A stretch of 5,244 nt of DNA from contig JAUIJO010000208.1 in NCBI GenBank assembly GCA_030431185.1, positions 1-5,244 on the forward strand. The letters run 5' to 3'. The notes beneath the pieces are model-generated. The model was not told the origin of the DNA and searched no databases. It saw only the letters and a program-made list of their open reading frames with translations. Source of the stretch: Gammaproteobacteria bacterium (GTDB lineage Bacteria; Pseudomonadota; Gammaproteobacteria; Xanthomonadales; Xanthomonadaceae). Made by a program: the position numbers and the translations under genes. Positions 1 through 5,244 of the stretch are shown here, piece after piece; the stretch's first letter is position 1, and every line of letters begins with the position of its first letter.

Positions 1-914
1 TACTGCTGGCGATCGTCACCAACCTGCCGGAGATCGCCATCGTCGCCAGTGCGTCCCTGCAGGGCCGCATCGACGTGGCGGTGGGCAACCTGCTCGGCGG
101 CGTGGCGATCCAGACCCTGGTGCTGGTCGTGCTCGACGCGGCAAGCCGGCGCGAGGACGCCCCCCTGGCCCGGCTCGCCGACTCCCCGCAACTTCGGCTC
201 GAAGCCGCGCTGGTCGTCGTCATGCTGGGCATCGTGATCCTGGGGCGGCGTTGGGACAGCGCGCCCTTCGCCGGCGGCGTCACCGCGGCCGAGGCATTCC
301 TGGCGCTGGCCTGGCTGGGCGCGCTGCTGGCCATGCGCTTCCTGCCTGTCGGCGCGCCCACGCAGGACGATGCCGCCCGGCCGGCTGCATCCGGCGCGGA
401 TGCGGTCGGCATCGACGATACGGCGTCCTCCACCGGGCCGGGGACCGGGCGCACCCTCCTCCACTTCGCGCTTGCGTCCCTGGCCACCCTGGTCGCCGGC
501 GTCGGCCTGGAACTGTCTGGCGACGCGATCGCCGGGCGGATCGGCATGGACGGCGTGGTCTTCGCCGCCACCGTCCTCGCCGCCGCGACCGCGTTGCCGG
601 AAGTCTCCAGCGGCCTGGAGTCCATCCGCATGCGCCGATGGCAACTGGCCATGAGCGACATCTTCGGCGGCAATGCGTTCCTGCCGATCCTGCTGGTGCT
701 GGCCGCCGTGCTCGCGGGCACGCCGGTGCTCGGCGGCCTCGGCGACAGCGACGTCTACCTCGCCGGGCTCGGCATCGTCCTGACGCTGGCCTACCTTGTC
801 GGCATGCGACGGGGACCGCGCCGCCGCTTCGCCGGCATGGGCCTGGATTCCTGGGCGGTACTGGTGGCCTACGTCGCCGGCATCGGGGGCCTCGCCCTGG
901 GCCTGGGCGGCTGA
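1..914 (+). CDS. CaCA-family cation antiporter (Na+/Ca2+ exchanger-like), 5'-truncated by the window edge
   Basis: An inner-membrane antiporter of the Ca2+:cation antiporter superfamily, probably exchanging a cation for Na+ or H+. The reading frame is already open at base 3 and continues to a TGA at 912-914, giving 303 visible residues. The two inverted alpha-repeats of the family are both present: the first has LPE at visible residues 8-10 and GN at 28-29, the second has LPE at 198-200 and GGN at 222-224. Several hydrophobic segments flank each repeat, and a hydrophilic Ala/Thr/Gly-rich linker (about residues 118-150) separates the two halves, as the family topology requires. Because the first repeat begins at the edge, roughly 50-60 N-terminal residues are probably missing; the GTG at 75 is internal, not a start. 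The glutamates of both repeats are kept, but several neighbouring polar positions are replaced (see findings), so the transported ion is uncertain. The family call is firm; the substrate is not known. Confidence 0.85.
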   Translation, partial: LLAIVTNLPEIAIVASASLQGRIDVAVGNLLGGVAIQTLVLVVLDAASRREDAPLARLADSPQLRLEAALVVVMLGIVILGRRWDSAPFAGGVTAAEAFLALAWLGALLAMRFLPVGAPTQDDAARPAASGADAVGIDDTASSTGPGTGRTLLHFALASLATLVAGVGLELSGDAIAGRIGMDGVVFAATVLAAATALPEVSSGLESIRMRRWQLAMSDIFGGNAFLPILLVLAAVLAGTPVLGGLGDSDVYLAGLGIVLTLAYLVGMRRGPRRRFAGMGLDSWAVLVAYVAGIGGLALGLGG

Positions 915-989
915 GGCACGCGGGCACCGCAGGGACATCCCCAGCGACCGTTCACGCCATCGGCGGGAACCACCGACGGACGGGCTCGC

Positions 990-995
990 TATGCT
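990..995 (+). promoter_or_regulatory. weak candidate -10 element for the amidase gene
   Basis: TATGCT at 990-995 matches four of six positions of the sigma-70 -10 consensus and lies in the 113-bp gap before the amidase gene. It would give a leader of about 25 nt containing the Shine-Dalgarno. No good -35 hexamer is found at the usual distance (the bases there are GAACCA), so this is only a suggestion. The rest of the gap (915-1027) shows no clear terminator for the antiporter gene and no other structure. Confidence 0.22.
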
Positions 996-1027
996 CGGCG
1001 GCAGCCATCCGCGACGGGGAATCGCCC

Positions 1028-2731
1028 ATGCGCTCCATGCTTGCCACCGCCGGCCTGATCCTGCTGGCCGCCTGCCAACCCGCCAGCGACCGGGGCAGCG
1101 CCCAGGCCGGCACCCTCGCGGCGGATGCATCGCCGGCGCCCGCAACCACGTCGGCGGCCGAAACGCCCGCCGCGCCCGCGGCACCGGATCACTTCGCCTT
1201 CGCCGAGCTCGACATCGAGGCCCTGCAGGCACGCATGGCGCGCGGCGAGACCAGCAGCCGGGCCCTGACCCAGGCCTACCTCGACCGCATCGCTGCGATC
1301 GACGATGCCGGCCCCACCCTCAACGCGGTGATCGAGGTCAATCCCGAGGCACTGGAAGAGGCCGCCGCGCGCGACGCGCAGCGCAAGGCCGGTCCGGTGC
1401 TCGGCCCGCTGCATGGGATCCCGGTCCTGTTGAAGGACAACATCGACGCGACGCCGATGGTGAACTCGGCCGGTTCGCTCGCGCTCGCCGAGCACCGCCC
1501 GGCGCACGATGCCTTCCTGGTGGAACGCCTGCGTGCCGCCGGCGCGGTGATCCTGGGCAAGACCAACCTGAGCGAGTGGGCCAATTTCCGCTCCACCCGC
1601 TCCAGCTCGGGTTGGAGCGCACGGGGCGGGCAGACGCTCAATCCCTACGCGCTCGACCGCAGTCCCTGCGGCTCCAGCGCCGGCACCGGCAGCGCGGTCA
1701 GCGCCAACCTCGCCGCAGTGGGCATCGGCACCGAGACCGACGGCAGCATCATCTGCCCGTCGGCGGTCGCCGGCCTGGTCGGACTCAAGCCGACGGTCGG
1801 ACTGGTCAGCCGCAACGGCATCATCCCGATCTCCAGCAGCCAGGACACCGCCGGCCCGATGACCCGCAGCGTCGCCGATGCCGCGATCCTGCTGGCCGCG
1901 ATGGCCGGTCGCGACGATGCCGATGCCGCCACCGGCAACAGCGTCGGCCGCGCGGTCTTCGACTACCCCGCCCACCTGGACCCCGAGGCCCTGCGCGGCG
2001 CGCGCATCGGCCTGCTTCGCGGCAGCATGGGCTTCCATCCCGACGTCGACGCCGCCCTCGAGCGCGCCGTGGACGCCATGCGCGCCGCCGGTGCCACCGT
2101 CGTCGATGCCGACATCCCCACCGCCGGCGAATGGCAGCAGGCCGAGTTCGAGGTGCTGCTGTACGAGTTCAAGAACGGCCTCGAGCATTACCTGCGCAGC
2201 CACGACGCTCCGGTCAAGACGCTGGACGCACTGATGGCCTACAACCGGGCGCACGCCGAGGCCGAGATGCCATGGTTCGGCCAGGAGCTGTTCGAGCAGG
2301 CGAGCGGCAAGGGCCCGCTCAACGAAGCGGCCTATCTGGACGCGCGACGCGAAGCGCGTCGCCTGGCCGGCGAGGCGGGCATCGATGCCGCGCTGCGGGC
2401 GCAGGAACTCGACGCCCTGCTCGCCCCGGCGACCTCGCCGGCCTGGCCCATCGACCCGGTCCTGGGCGACCACTTCACCGGCGCGGGCTACGGCGCCGCG
2501 GCGGTGGCCGGCTATCCCAGCCTGACCGTGCCGATGGGCGAGAGCCACGGCCTGCCGATCGGCCTGGTCTTCATGGGCACCGCCTGGAGCGAGCCGCGCC
2601 TGCTCGCACTGGGACACGCCTACGAGCAGCTGTCGAAGGCGCGCACGCCACCGCGCTTCCTGTCGACCGCCGCCCTCGAGCCCCGGCCCTCCGAAAACGA
2701 CACGGCCGGCGCACAGGGCGCCGGCCGCTGA
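1028..2731 (+). CDS. Lipoprotein peptide amidase (amidase signature family, Pam-like)
   Basis: A 567-residue amidase-signature hydrolase, expected to cleave amide bonds; its closest remembered relative is the peptide amidase Pam of Stenotrophomonas maltophilia, which removes C-terminal amides from peptides. The Ser-cisSer-Lys triad is visible: K136 in PVLLKDN, S216 in PCGSSAGT and nucleophile S240 in TETDGSI. The spacing of the two serines (24 residues) equals that in Pam and FAAH. Pam-type stretches such as LSEWANFR, SGWSARGGQ, QDTAGPM and AGYPSLTVPMG are also kept. The N-terminus is a lipoprotein signal: a short charged start, a hydrophobic core and the lipobox LAAC with C16, then an Ala/Pro/Thr-rich linker to about residue 53. 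Residue +2 is Gln rather than Asp, which by the Lol rule suggests the outer membrane. The ATG at 1028 is chosen because it places this signal at the start and has GGGGA 7 nt upstream; the frame stays open to about 251, but that stretch overlaps the antiporter gene and codes nothing recognisable. Substrate assignment is by homology only. Confidence 0.92.
   Translation: MRSMLATAGLILLAACQPASDRGSAQAGTLAADASPAPATTSAAETPAAPAAPDHFAFAELDIEALQARMARGETSSRALTQAYLDRIAAIDDAGPTLNAVIEVNPEALEEAAARDAQRKAGPVLGPLHGIPVLLKDNIDATPMVNSAGSLALAEHRPAHDAFLVERLRAAGAVILGKTNLSEWANFRSTRSSSGWSARGGQTLNPYALDRSPCGSSAGTGSAVSANLAAVGIGTETDGSIICPSAVAGLVGLKPTVGLVSRNGIIPISSSQDTAGPMTRSVADAAILLAAMAGRDDADAATGNSVGRAVFDYPAHLDPEALRGARIGLLRGSMGFHPDVDAALERAVDAMRAAGATVVDADIPTAGEWQQAEFEVLLYEFKNGLEHYLRSHDAPVKTLDALMAYNRAHAEAEMPWFGQELFEQASGKGPLNEAAYLDARREARRLAGEAGIDAALRAQELDALLAPATSPAWPIDPVLGDHFTGAGYGAAAVAGYPSLTVPMGESHGLPIGLVFMGTAWSEPRLLALGHAYEQLSKARTPPRFLSTAALEPRPSENDTAGAQGAGR
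2694..2727 (-). terminator. candidate intrinsic terminator for the DAHP synthase gene, inside the amidase 3' end
   Basis: A perfect 10-bp GC stem (2703-2712 with 2718-2727, 5-nt loop) is followed on the minus strand, after five bases, by TTTT (2697-2694). This is a plausible terminator for leftward transcription from the DAHP synthase gene, whose stop lies 43 bp upstream of the stem. The T-run is short and set back from the stem, so efficiency is uncertain. On the plus strand no T-run follows. The same bases encode the C-terminal AGAQGAGR tail of the amidase. Confidence 0.45.
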
Positions 2732-2742
2732 CATTCGATCGA

Positions 2743-2764
2743 CGGCGCCGCCTCGGCGGCGCCG
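2743..2764. terminator. GC-rich hairpin in the convergent intergenic gap, possible bidirectional terminator
   Basis: A perfect 9-bp stem (2743-2751 with 2756-2764) with a 4-nt loop fills most of the 39-bp gap between the convergent amidase and DAHP synthase stops. There is no T-run on either side, so it is not a textbook intrinsic terminator. It may block read-through in both directions or protect 3' ends, which is an inference from its position. Confidence 0.4.
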
Positions 2765-2770
2765 CGGGCA

Positions 2771-4165
2771 TCAGGCCTTCGACGGGGCGCCGATCTGGGC
2801 CTGCTTGCGCACGATGAGCATCGCCACTTCCAGTGCCTGCTCGTAGTTCAGGCGGGGGTCCACGGTGGAGTGGTACGCACGCTCGAGATCGCTCTCGGTC
2901 AGCTCGCGGGCACCGCCCAGGCACTCGGTGACATCCTCGCCGGTGAGTTCCAGGTGCACGCCGCCCAGGCGCGTGCCGGCCGCCGCGTGCAGCTCGAAGG
3001 CATCCTCGAGTTCGCTGCGGATGTTGCGGAAGCGACGCGTCTTGTAGCCGTTGCTGGTCGCCTCGGTATTGCCGTGCATCGGATCGCAGACCCACAGCAC
3101 CCGGCGGCCGTCGCGCTGCACCGCATTGAGCAGCGGCGGCAGCTTCTCGGCGATCGCCTTCGCCCCCATGCGGTGGATGAAGGTCAGGCGTCCCGGCTCG
3201 TCCTCGGGATTGAGCACGTCCATCAGCTTCAGCAGCTGGTCCGGCTCGACCGACGGGCCGACCTTGACCGCGATGGGGTTGCGGATCCCGCGGAAGTACT
3301 CGGTGTGCGCGCCATCCAGCGCGGCGGTGCGCATGCCGATCCAGGGGTAATGCGTGCTCAGGTTGAACCAGCCCCAGTGGCGCGGCACCTGCCGCGTCTG
3401 CGACTCCTCGTACGGCAGCAACAGTGCTTCGTGCGAGGTGTAGAAATCGACCCGGTTGAGGTTGTGCACTTCCTGGCCGGACAGGGTCTCCATGAAGCGG
3501 ACCGCGTCGCCGATCGCCGCCACCATGTGGCGGTACTCGTCGGCCAGCGGCGAGTGCCCGACCCAACCCAGGTTCCAGTACTCGGGATGGTGGAGGTCGG
3601 CGAAACCACCGTCGATCAGCGAGCGGACGAAGTTCATCGTCATCGCCGAACGGGCGTGGCCCTTGATCATCCGGCGCGGGTCCGGGACGCGCGCGGCCTC
3701 GGTGAACGCCGGCGCGTTGACCAGGTCGCCGCGGTAGCTCGGCAGGCTCACGCCGTCGATGGTTTCCATGTCCGCCGAGCGCGGCTTGGCGTACTGGCCG
3801 GCGAAGCGCCCCACCCTCACCACCGGCTTGCGCATGCCGTGGACGAGCACCAGGCTCATCTGCAGCAGCACCTTGAGGCGGTTGGAGATGACGTCGGGGG
3901 TGCAGGCGTCGAACGTCTCGGCGCAGTCGCCGCCCTGGAGCAGGAAGCGCTTGCCTTCCTGCGCCTCGGCCAGCTGCTGCTTGAGCGCCAGGATTTCCCA
4001 GGACGTGACCAGGGGCGGCAGGGCCCGCAACTCTTCCAGGACCCCTTCAAGCGCCGCGGCATCCGGATACGTCGGCTGCTGCAGCGCGGTGAGGTTGCGC
4101 CACCCGGAGGGCGCCCAGTCCTTGGGAAGCTTCACGGCTCGGAGTTTACGGTCTTGGATGGTCAT
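2771..4165 (-). CDS. aroG: Class II 3-deoxy-7-phosphoheptulonate (DAHP) synthase
   Basis: A cytoplasmic enzyme that condenses phosphoenolpyruvate with erythrose 4-phosphate to DAHP, the first step of the shikimate pathway to the aromatic amino acids. The 464-residue protein has the usual length of the class II (plant/mycobacterial) type, unrelated in sequence to the E. coli AroF/G/H class. The metal ligands known from the Mycobacterium tuberculosis enzyme have counterparts: C81 in GGDCAE, H364 in DPMHGNT, E406 in GGVHLEL and D436 in STVDPR. The H-to-E and E-to-D spacings (42 and 30) match that enzyme. Substrate-binding stretches RVGRFAGQYAKPRS, GWFNLSTHYPWIG, KVGPS and FIHRMGAK are intact. 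The ATG at 4165 is the only ATG before an in-frame TGA 11 codons upstream, but it lacks a Shine-Dalgarno (the bases before it read CCCCCGTC); GTG at codon 11 is a less likely alternative. It lies 86 bp downstream of dsbB on the same strand and converges with the amidase gene. The symbol aroG follows mycobacterial usage; class II enzymes carry several names. Confidence 0.96.
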   Translation of the reverse strand: MTIQDRKLRAVKLPKDWAPSGWRNLTALQQPTYPDAAALEGVLEELRALPPLVTSWEILALKQQLAEAQEGKRFLLQGGDCAETFDACTPDVISNRLKVLLQMSLVLVHGMRKPVVRVGRFAGQYAKPRSADMETIDGVSLPSYRGDLVNAPAFTEAARVPDPRRMIKGHARSAMTMNFVRSLIDGGFADLHHPEYWNLGWVGHSPLADEYRHMVAAIGDAVRFMETLSGQEVHNLNRVDFYTSHEALLLPYEESQTRQVPRHWGWFNLSTHYPWIGMRTAALDGAHTEYFRGIRNPIAVKVGPSVEPDQLLKLMDVLNPEDEPGRLTFIHRMGAKAIAEKLPPLLNAVQRDGRRVLWVCDPMHGNTEATSNGYKTRRFRNIRSELEDAFELHAAAGTRLGGVHLELTGEDVTECLGGARELTESDLERAYHSTVDPRLNYEQALEVAMLIVRKQAQIGAPSKA

Positions 4166-4206
4166 GACGGGGGATTGATGCGTTGCGACAGGCCATCATC
4201 GGCCAT
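4162..4206 (-). CDS. possible 14-codon leader ORF coupled to the DAHP synthase gene
   Basis: A short ORF, MADDGLSQRINPPS, starts at ATG 4206-4204, with AGGGG at 4219-4215 exactly 8 nt upstream, and stops at TGA 4164-4162. That stop overlaps the DAHP synthase ATG as ATGA. The frame can be extended to an ATG at 4248 (28 residues), which begins three bases after the dsbB stop but has no Shine-Dalgarno. It contains no Phe, Tyr or Trp, so it does not look like a classical attenuation peptide. Its likely job, if real, is to deliver ribosomes to the following start codon, which lacks its own ribosome binding site. ORFs this short arise readily by chance in GC-rich DNA, so confidence is low. Confidence 0.3.
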   Translation of the reverse strand: MADDGLSQRINPPS

Positions 4207-4223
4207 GCATCCCACCCCTGCAA

Positions 4224-4241
4224 CGGTTGCTTGCGCAACCG
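4224..4241 (-). other. GNRA-capped RNA hairpin in the dsbB to DAHP synthase gap
   Basis: On the minus-strand transcript this reads CGGTTGC, GCAA, GCAACCG: a perfect 7-bp stem closed by a GCAA tetraloop of the stable GNRA type. It begins 10 nt after the dsbB stop codon. No T-run follows (the next bases are TTGCAGGGG), so it is unlikely to be an intrinsic terminator. It could stabilise the dsbB 3' end or influence access to the downstream AGGGG, both of which are inferences. Confidence 0.45.
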
Positions 4242-4251
4242 AGCGCATCGT

Positions 4252-4770
4252 TCAGGCTTTACGGAACGCCGCGTAAAGCGCCCAGAGCGTCAATACGACG
4301 AAGCATGCCAGGCTCCACGCCGGCATCGACAGGCCCAGGAAGGCCCAGTCCACGTTGGCGCACTCGCCCGAACCGGTCATCACCTTGCGGATCACCCCCG
4401 TCAGCGGCATCGCATCGAGCATGTAGTCCAGCCCAGGGCCGCAGGCCGGGACCTGGTCCGGGGGCAGATGCTGCAACCTGACGTGGTTGCCGGCGACCGC
4501 GATGCCCGCCAGGCCGGCGGCCAGGGCCAGCACGCCGTATACCCGTCGTCCCATCGCCGACGCGGGTGCATGCAGCCCCCCGACGAGGAAGACCAGCCCG
4601 AGCGCCACGAAGGCGATCCGCTGGAAGATGCACAGCGGACAGGGCAACAGTGGATTGACGTCCCGGAACTGGGTGTACAGCGCGAACGACAACAGCGCTG
4701 CACAAGCCAGCATGCCCAGCAGGAAGCGGGTCCGGAACGAAGCGGCGGCCAAGCGTGAGGTTCGCGTCAT
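4252..4770 (-). CDS. dsbB: Disulfide bond formation protein B
   Basis: An inner-membrane quinone reductase of 172 residues that reoxidises periplasmic DsbA and passes the electrons to ubiquinone or menaquinone, sustaining disulfide formation in exported proteins. Four hydrophobic segments are visible (about residues 15-32, 52-66, 78-94 and 148-168), as in the family. The first periplasmic redox pair is C44-C47 in CPLC, followed by R51, the counterpart of E. coli R48, which is implicated in quinone handling. The second periplasmic loop carries C110 and C137, the counterparts of E. coli C104 and C130, so the enzyme looks functional. Compared with E. coli DsbB the N-terminus is slightly longer. 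The ATG at 4770 lacks a Shine-Dalgarno but lies just downstream of a promoter-like element; the next in-frame ATG (codon 20, at 4713) would cut into the first membrane segment. It lies between the rplQ terminator and the DAHP synthase gene, with which it may share a transcript. Confidence 0.95.
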   Translation of the reverse strand: MTRTSRLAAASFRTRFLLGMLACAALLSFALYTQFRDVNPLLPCPLCIFQRIAFVALGLVFLVGGLHAPASAMGRRVYGVLALAAGLAGIAVAGNHVRLQHLPPDQVPACGPGLDYMLDAMPLTGVIRKVMTGSGECANVDWAFLGLSMPAWSLACFVVLTLWALYAAFRKA

Positions 4771-4777
4771 GGCCGAC

Positions 4778-4806
4778 AGCTTAAGGTCTGCACACGCGGC
4801 TGCCTA
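4778..4806 (-). promoter_or_regulatory. dsbB: candidate sigma-70 promoter for dsbB, possibly giving a leaderless mRNA
   Basis: On the minus strand TAGGCA (4806-4801, four of six matches to the -35 consensus) is followed after 17 bp by TAAGCT (4783-4778, TA and final T of the -10 consensus). The -10 ends seven bases before the dsbB ATG, so transcription would begin at or next to the start codon. That would explain why no Shine-Dalgarno is seen. The match is modest and unsupported by any mapping. Confidence 0.3.
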
Positions 4807-4816
4807 GCACCCGATC

Positions 4817-4837
4817 GGGCGGGAGCCGGTCCCGCCC
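4817..4837. other. 8-bp hairpin between the rplQ terminator and the dsbB promoter region
   Basis: GGGCGGGA at 4817-4824 is perfectly complementary to TCCCGCCC at 4830-4837, with a 5-nt loop. There is no T-run on either side. It lies 10 bp upstream of the candidate dsbB -35. It may act as a back-up block to read-through from the ribosomal operon, or may be a chance product of GC-rich DNA. Confidence 0.3.
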
Positions 4838-4850
4838 CGCCCCGGAACGC

Positions 4851-4876
4851 AAAAACCCCGGGCTCGGGCCCGGGGT
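4851..4876 (-). terminator. intrinsic terminator of rplQ and the alpha ribosomal operon
   Basis: On the minus strand a perfect 9-bp stem (4876-4868 with 4863-4855, 4-nt loop) made mostly of G-C pairs runs directly into TTTTT (4855-4851). It begins 57 bp after the rplQ stop and is a textbook Rho-independent terminator. It fits the expectation that rplQ ends its operon, and it separates the ribosomal transcript from dsbB. The bases between the rplQ stop and the stem hold nothing else that I recognise. Confidence 0.9.
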
Positions 4877-4933
4877 CCTGCTCACTCGCCTCGCGCTGCA
4901 CATGCCCAGGCATGGCGCGTGGACGCGTGGGGT

Positions 4934-5244
4934 TTACTCGGCTTCGACGGCCGCCTGCGGGCGGTCGACCAGCTCGACATAGGCCATCGGCGCATTGTCG
5001 CCAGCGCGGAAACCGCACTTGAGGATGCGCAGGTAGCCGCCCGGACGCTCGCGGTAACGCGGGCCCAGCTCGACGAACAGCGTGCCGACGGCTTCCTTGT
5101 CGCGCAGGCGCGAGAAGGCAAGGCGGCGGTTGGCCACGCCATCGGTCTTGGCGAGGGTGATGAGCGGCTCGGCGACGCGACGCAGCTCCTTCGCCTTCGG
5201 CAGGGTGGTGCGGATCAGGCCGTGCTTGATCAGCGAGGCGGCCA
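4934..5244 (-). CDS. rplQ: 50S ribosomal protein L17, 5'-truncated by the window edge
   Basis: A large-subunit ribosomal protein located near the exit of the peptide tunnel. The visible 102 residues run from AASLIKHGLIRTTLPKAKEL at the right edge, through PLITLAKTDGVANRRLAF and ELGPRYRERPGGYLRILKCG, to a TAA at 4936-4934. These match the bacterial L17 core closely. By comparison with the 127-residue E. coli protein about 24 N-terminal residues lie outside the window; the GTG near 5137 is an internal valine, not a start. The C-terminal tail is acidic (AVEAE), as is usual. In Gammaproteobacteria rplQ is the last gene of the alpha operon (rpsM-rpsK-rpsD-rpoA-rplQ), so rpoA should lie just beyond the right edge; the strong terminator downstream agrees. 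Confidence 0.98.
   Translation of the reverse strand, partial: AASLIKHGLIRTTLPKAKELRRVAEPLITLAKTDGVANRRLAFSRLRDKEAVGTLFVELGPRYRERPGGYLRILKCGFRAGDNAPMAYVELVDRPQAAVEAE

Noticed and set aside
251..1027. Upstream open extension of the amidase frame, adding 259 residues
   Set aside because: It overlaps the well-supported antiporter gene in another frame, its translation is Arg/Gly/Pro-rich noise typical of GC-rich off-frames, and the ATG at 1028 starts a clear lipoprotein signal with a Shine-Dalgarno.
989..2734. 581-codon minus-strand open frame antisense to the amidase
   Set aside because: Long antisense frames are expected opposite GC-rich genes. The translation has no recognisable motifs, and the amidase codon pattern explains the missing stops.
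796..2817. 673-codon plus-strand open frame across the amidase gene
   Set aside because: It is an out-of-frame shadow of the amidase: an Arg/Gly/Pro/His-rich translation without any recognisable domain, in DNA where the other frame has a full catalytic triad.
2571..3566. 331-codon minus-strand open frame overlapping the DAHP synthase gene and the amidase end
   Set aside because: It is a frame-shifted shadow of the DAHP synthase gene and crosses the convergent terminator hairpins; the composition is low-complexity Arg/Ala/Pro.
4191..4204. Short palindrome GGCC-N6-GGCC upstream of the DAHP synthase gene as a possible operator
   Set aside because: A four-base arm is too short to stand out in DNA of this composition, and no second copy or known operator sequence is seen.
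2870..4276. 468-codon plus-strand open frame antisense to the DAHP synthase gene
   Set aside because: The opposite strand holds a full-length class II DAHP synthase with all metal ligands. The antisense product resembles nothing I know and is rich in His/Arg/Ala/Val, as expected of a shadow.
4183..4758. 191-codon plus-strand open frame antisense to dsbB
   Set aside because: dsbB is complete on the other strand, with all four cysteines and four membrane segments; the plus-strand product is hydrophilic noise.
4767..5018. Minus-strand open frame spanning the rplQ terminator
   Set aside because: It runs through the rplQ coding end in a different frame, then through the terminator and the dsbB promoter region, with no recognisable protein features.

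Overview
The window is very GC-rich, densely coding chromosomal DNA from a gammaproteobacterium, most likely the Xanthomonadaceae/Lysobacteraceae group (Lysobacter, Luteimonas, Stenotrophomonas or similar). Three things point there: the close resemblance of the amidase to the peptide amidase (Pam) known from Stenotrophomonas maltophilia, a class II (plant-type) DAHP synthase, and the sequence of ribosomal protein L17. The placement is made from remembered family sequences, not from a search. Base composition and codon use look uniform, and there are no transposases, integrases, tRNAs, CRISPR repeats or other signs of recent transfer.

Layout. The left part reads rightward. It holds the 3' portion of a CaCA-family (Na+/Ca2+-exchanger-like) membrane antiporter, ending at 914. 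After a 113-bp gap comes a complete gene for a lipoprotein peptide amidase (1028-2731). The right part reads leftward. It starts at the right edge with the 3' four fifths of rplQ (ribosomal protein L17, last gene of the alpha ribosomal operon) and its strong intrinsic terminator (4851-4876). Next come dsbB (4252-4770) and a class II DAHP synthase gene (2771-4165). The amidase and DAHP synthase genes converge on a 39-bp gap that carries one strong hairpin, and a second hairpin lies inside the last codons of the amidase gene.

How the genes relate. These are housekeeping or accessory-metabolic genes rather than one pathway. DsbB reoxidises DsbA for periplasmic disulfide formation. DAHP synthase commits carbon to the shikimate pathway. 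The amidase probably acts on peptide amides at the cell envelope. The exchanger moves cations across the inner membrane. dsbB and the DAHP synthase gene are on the same strand, 86 bp apart, with no clear terminator between them, so they may be co-transcribed.

I found no convincing new multi-gene system. The points worth a second look are small. A candidate 14-codon ORF with its own Shine-Dalgarno overlaps the DAHP synthase start codon as ATGA, and that start has no Shine-Dalgarno of its own. A GNRA-capped hairpin lies just after dsbB. A promoter-like element sits so close to the dsbB ATG that the mRNA could be leaderless. A terminator-like hairpin is built into the amidase C-terminal tail. 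The exchanger appears to have lost several canonical ion-coordinating side chains.
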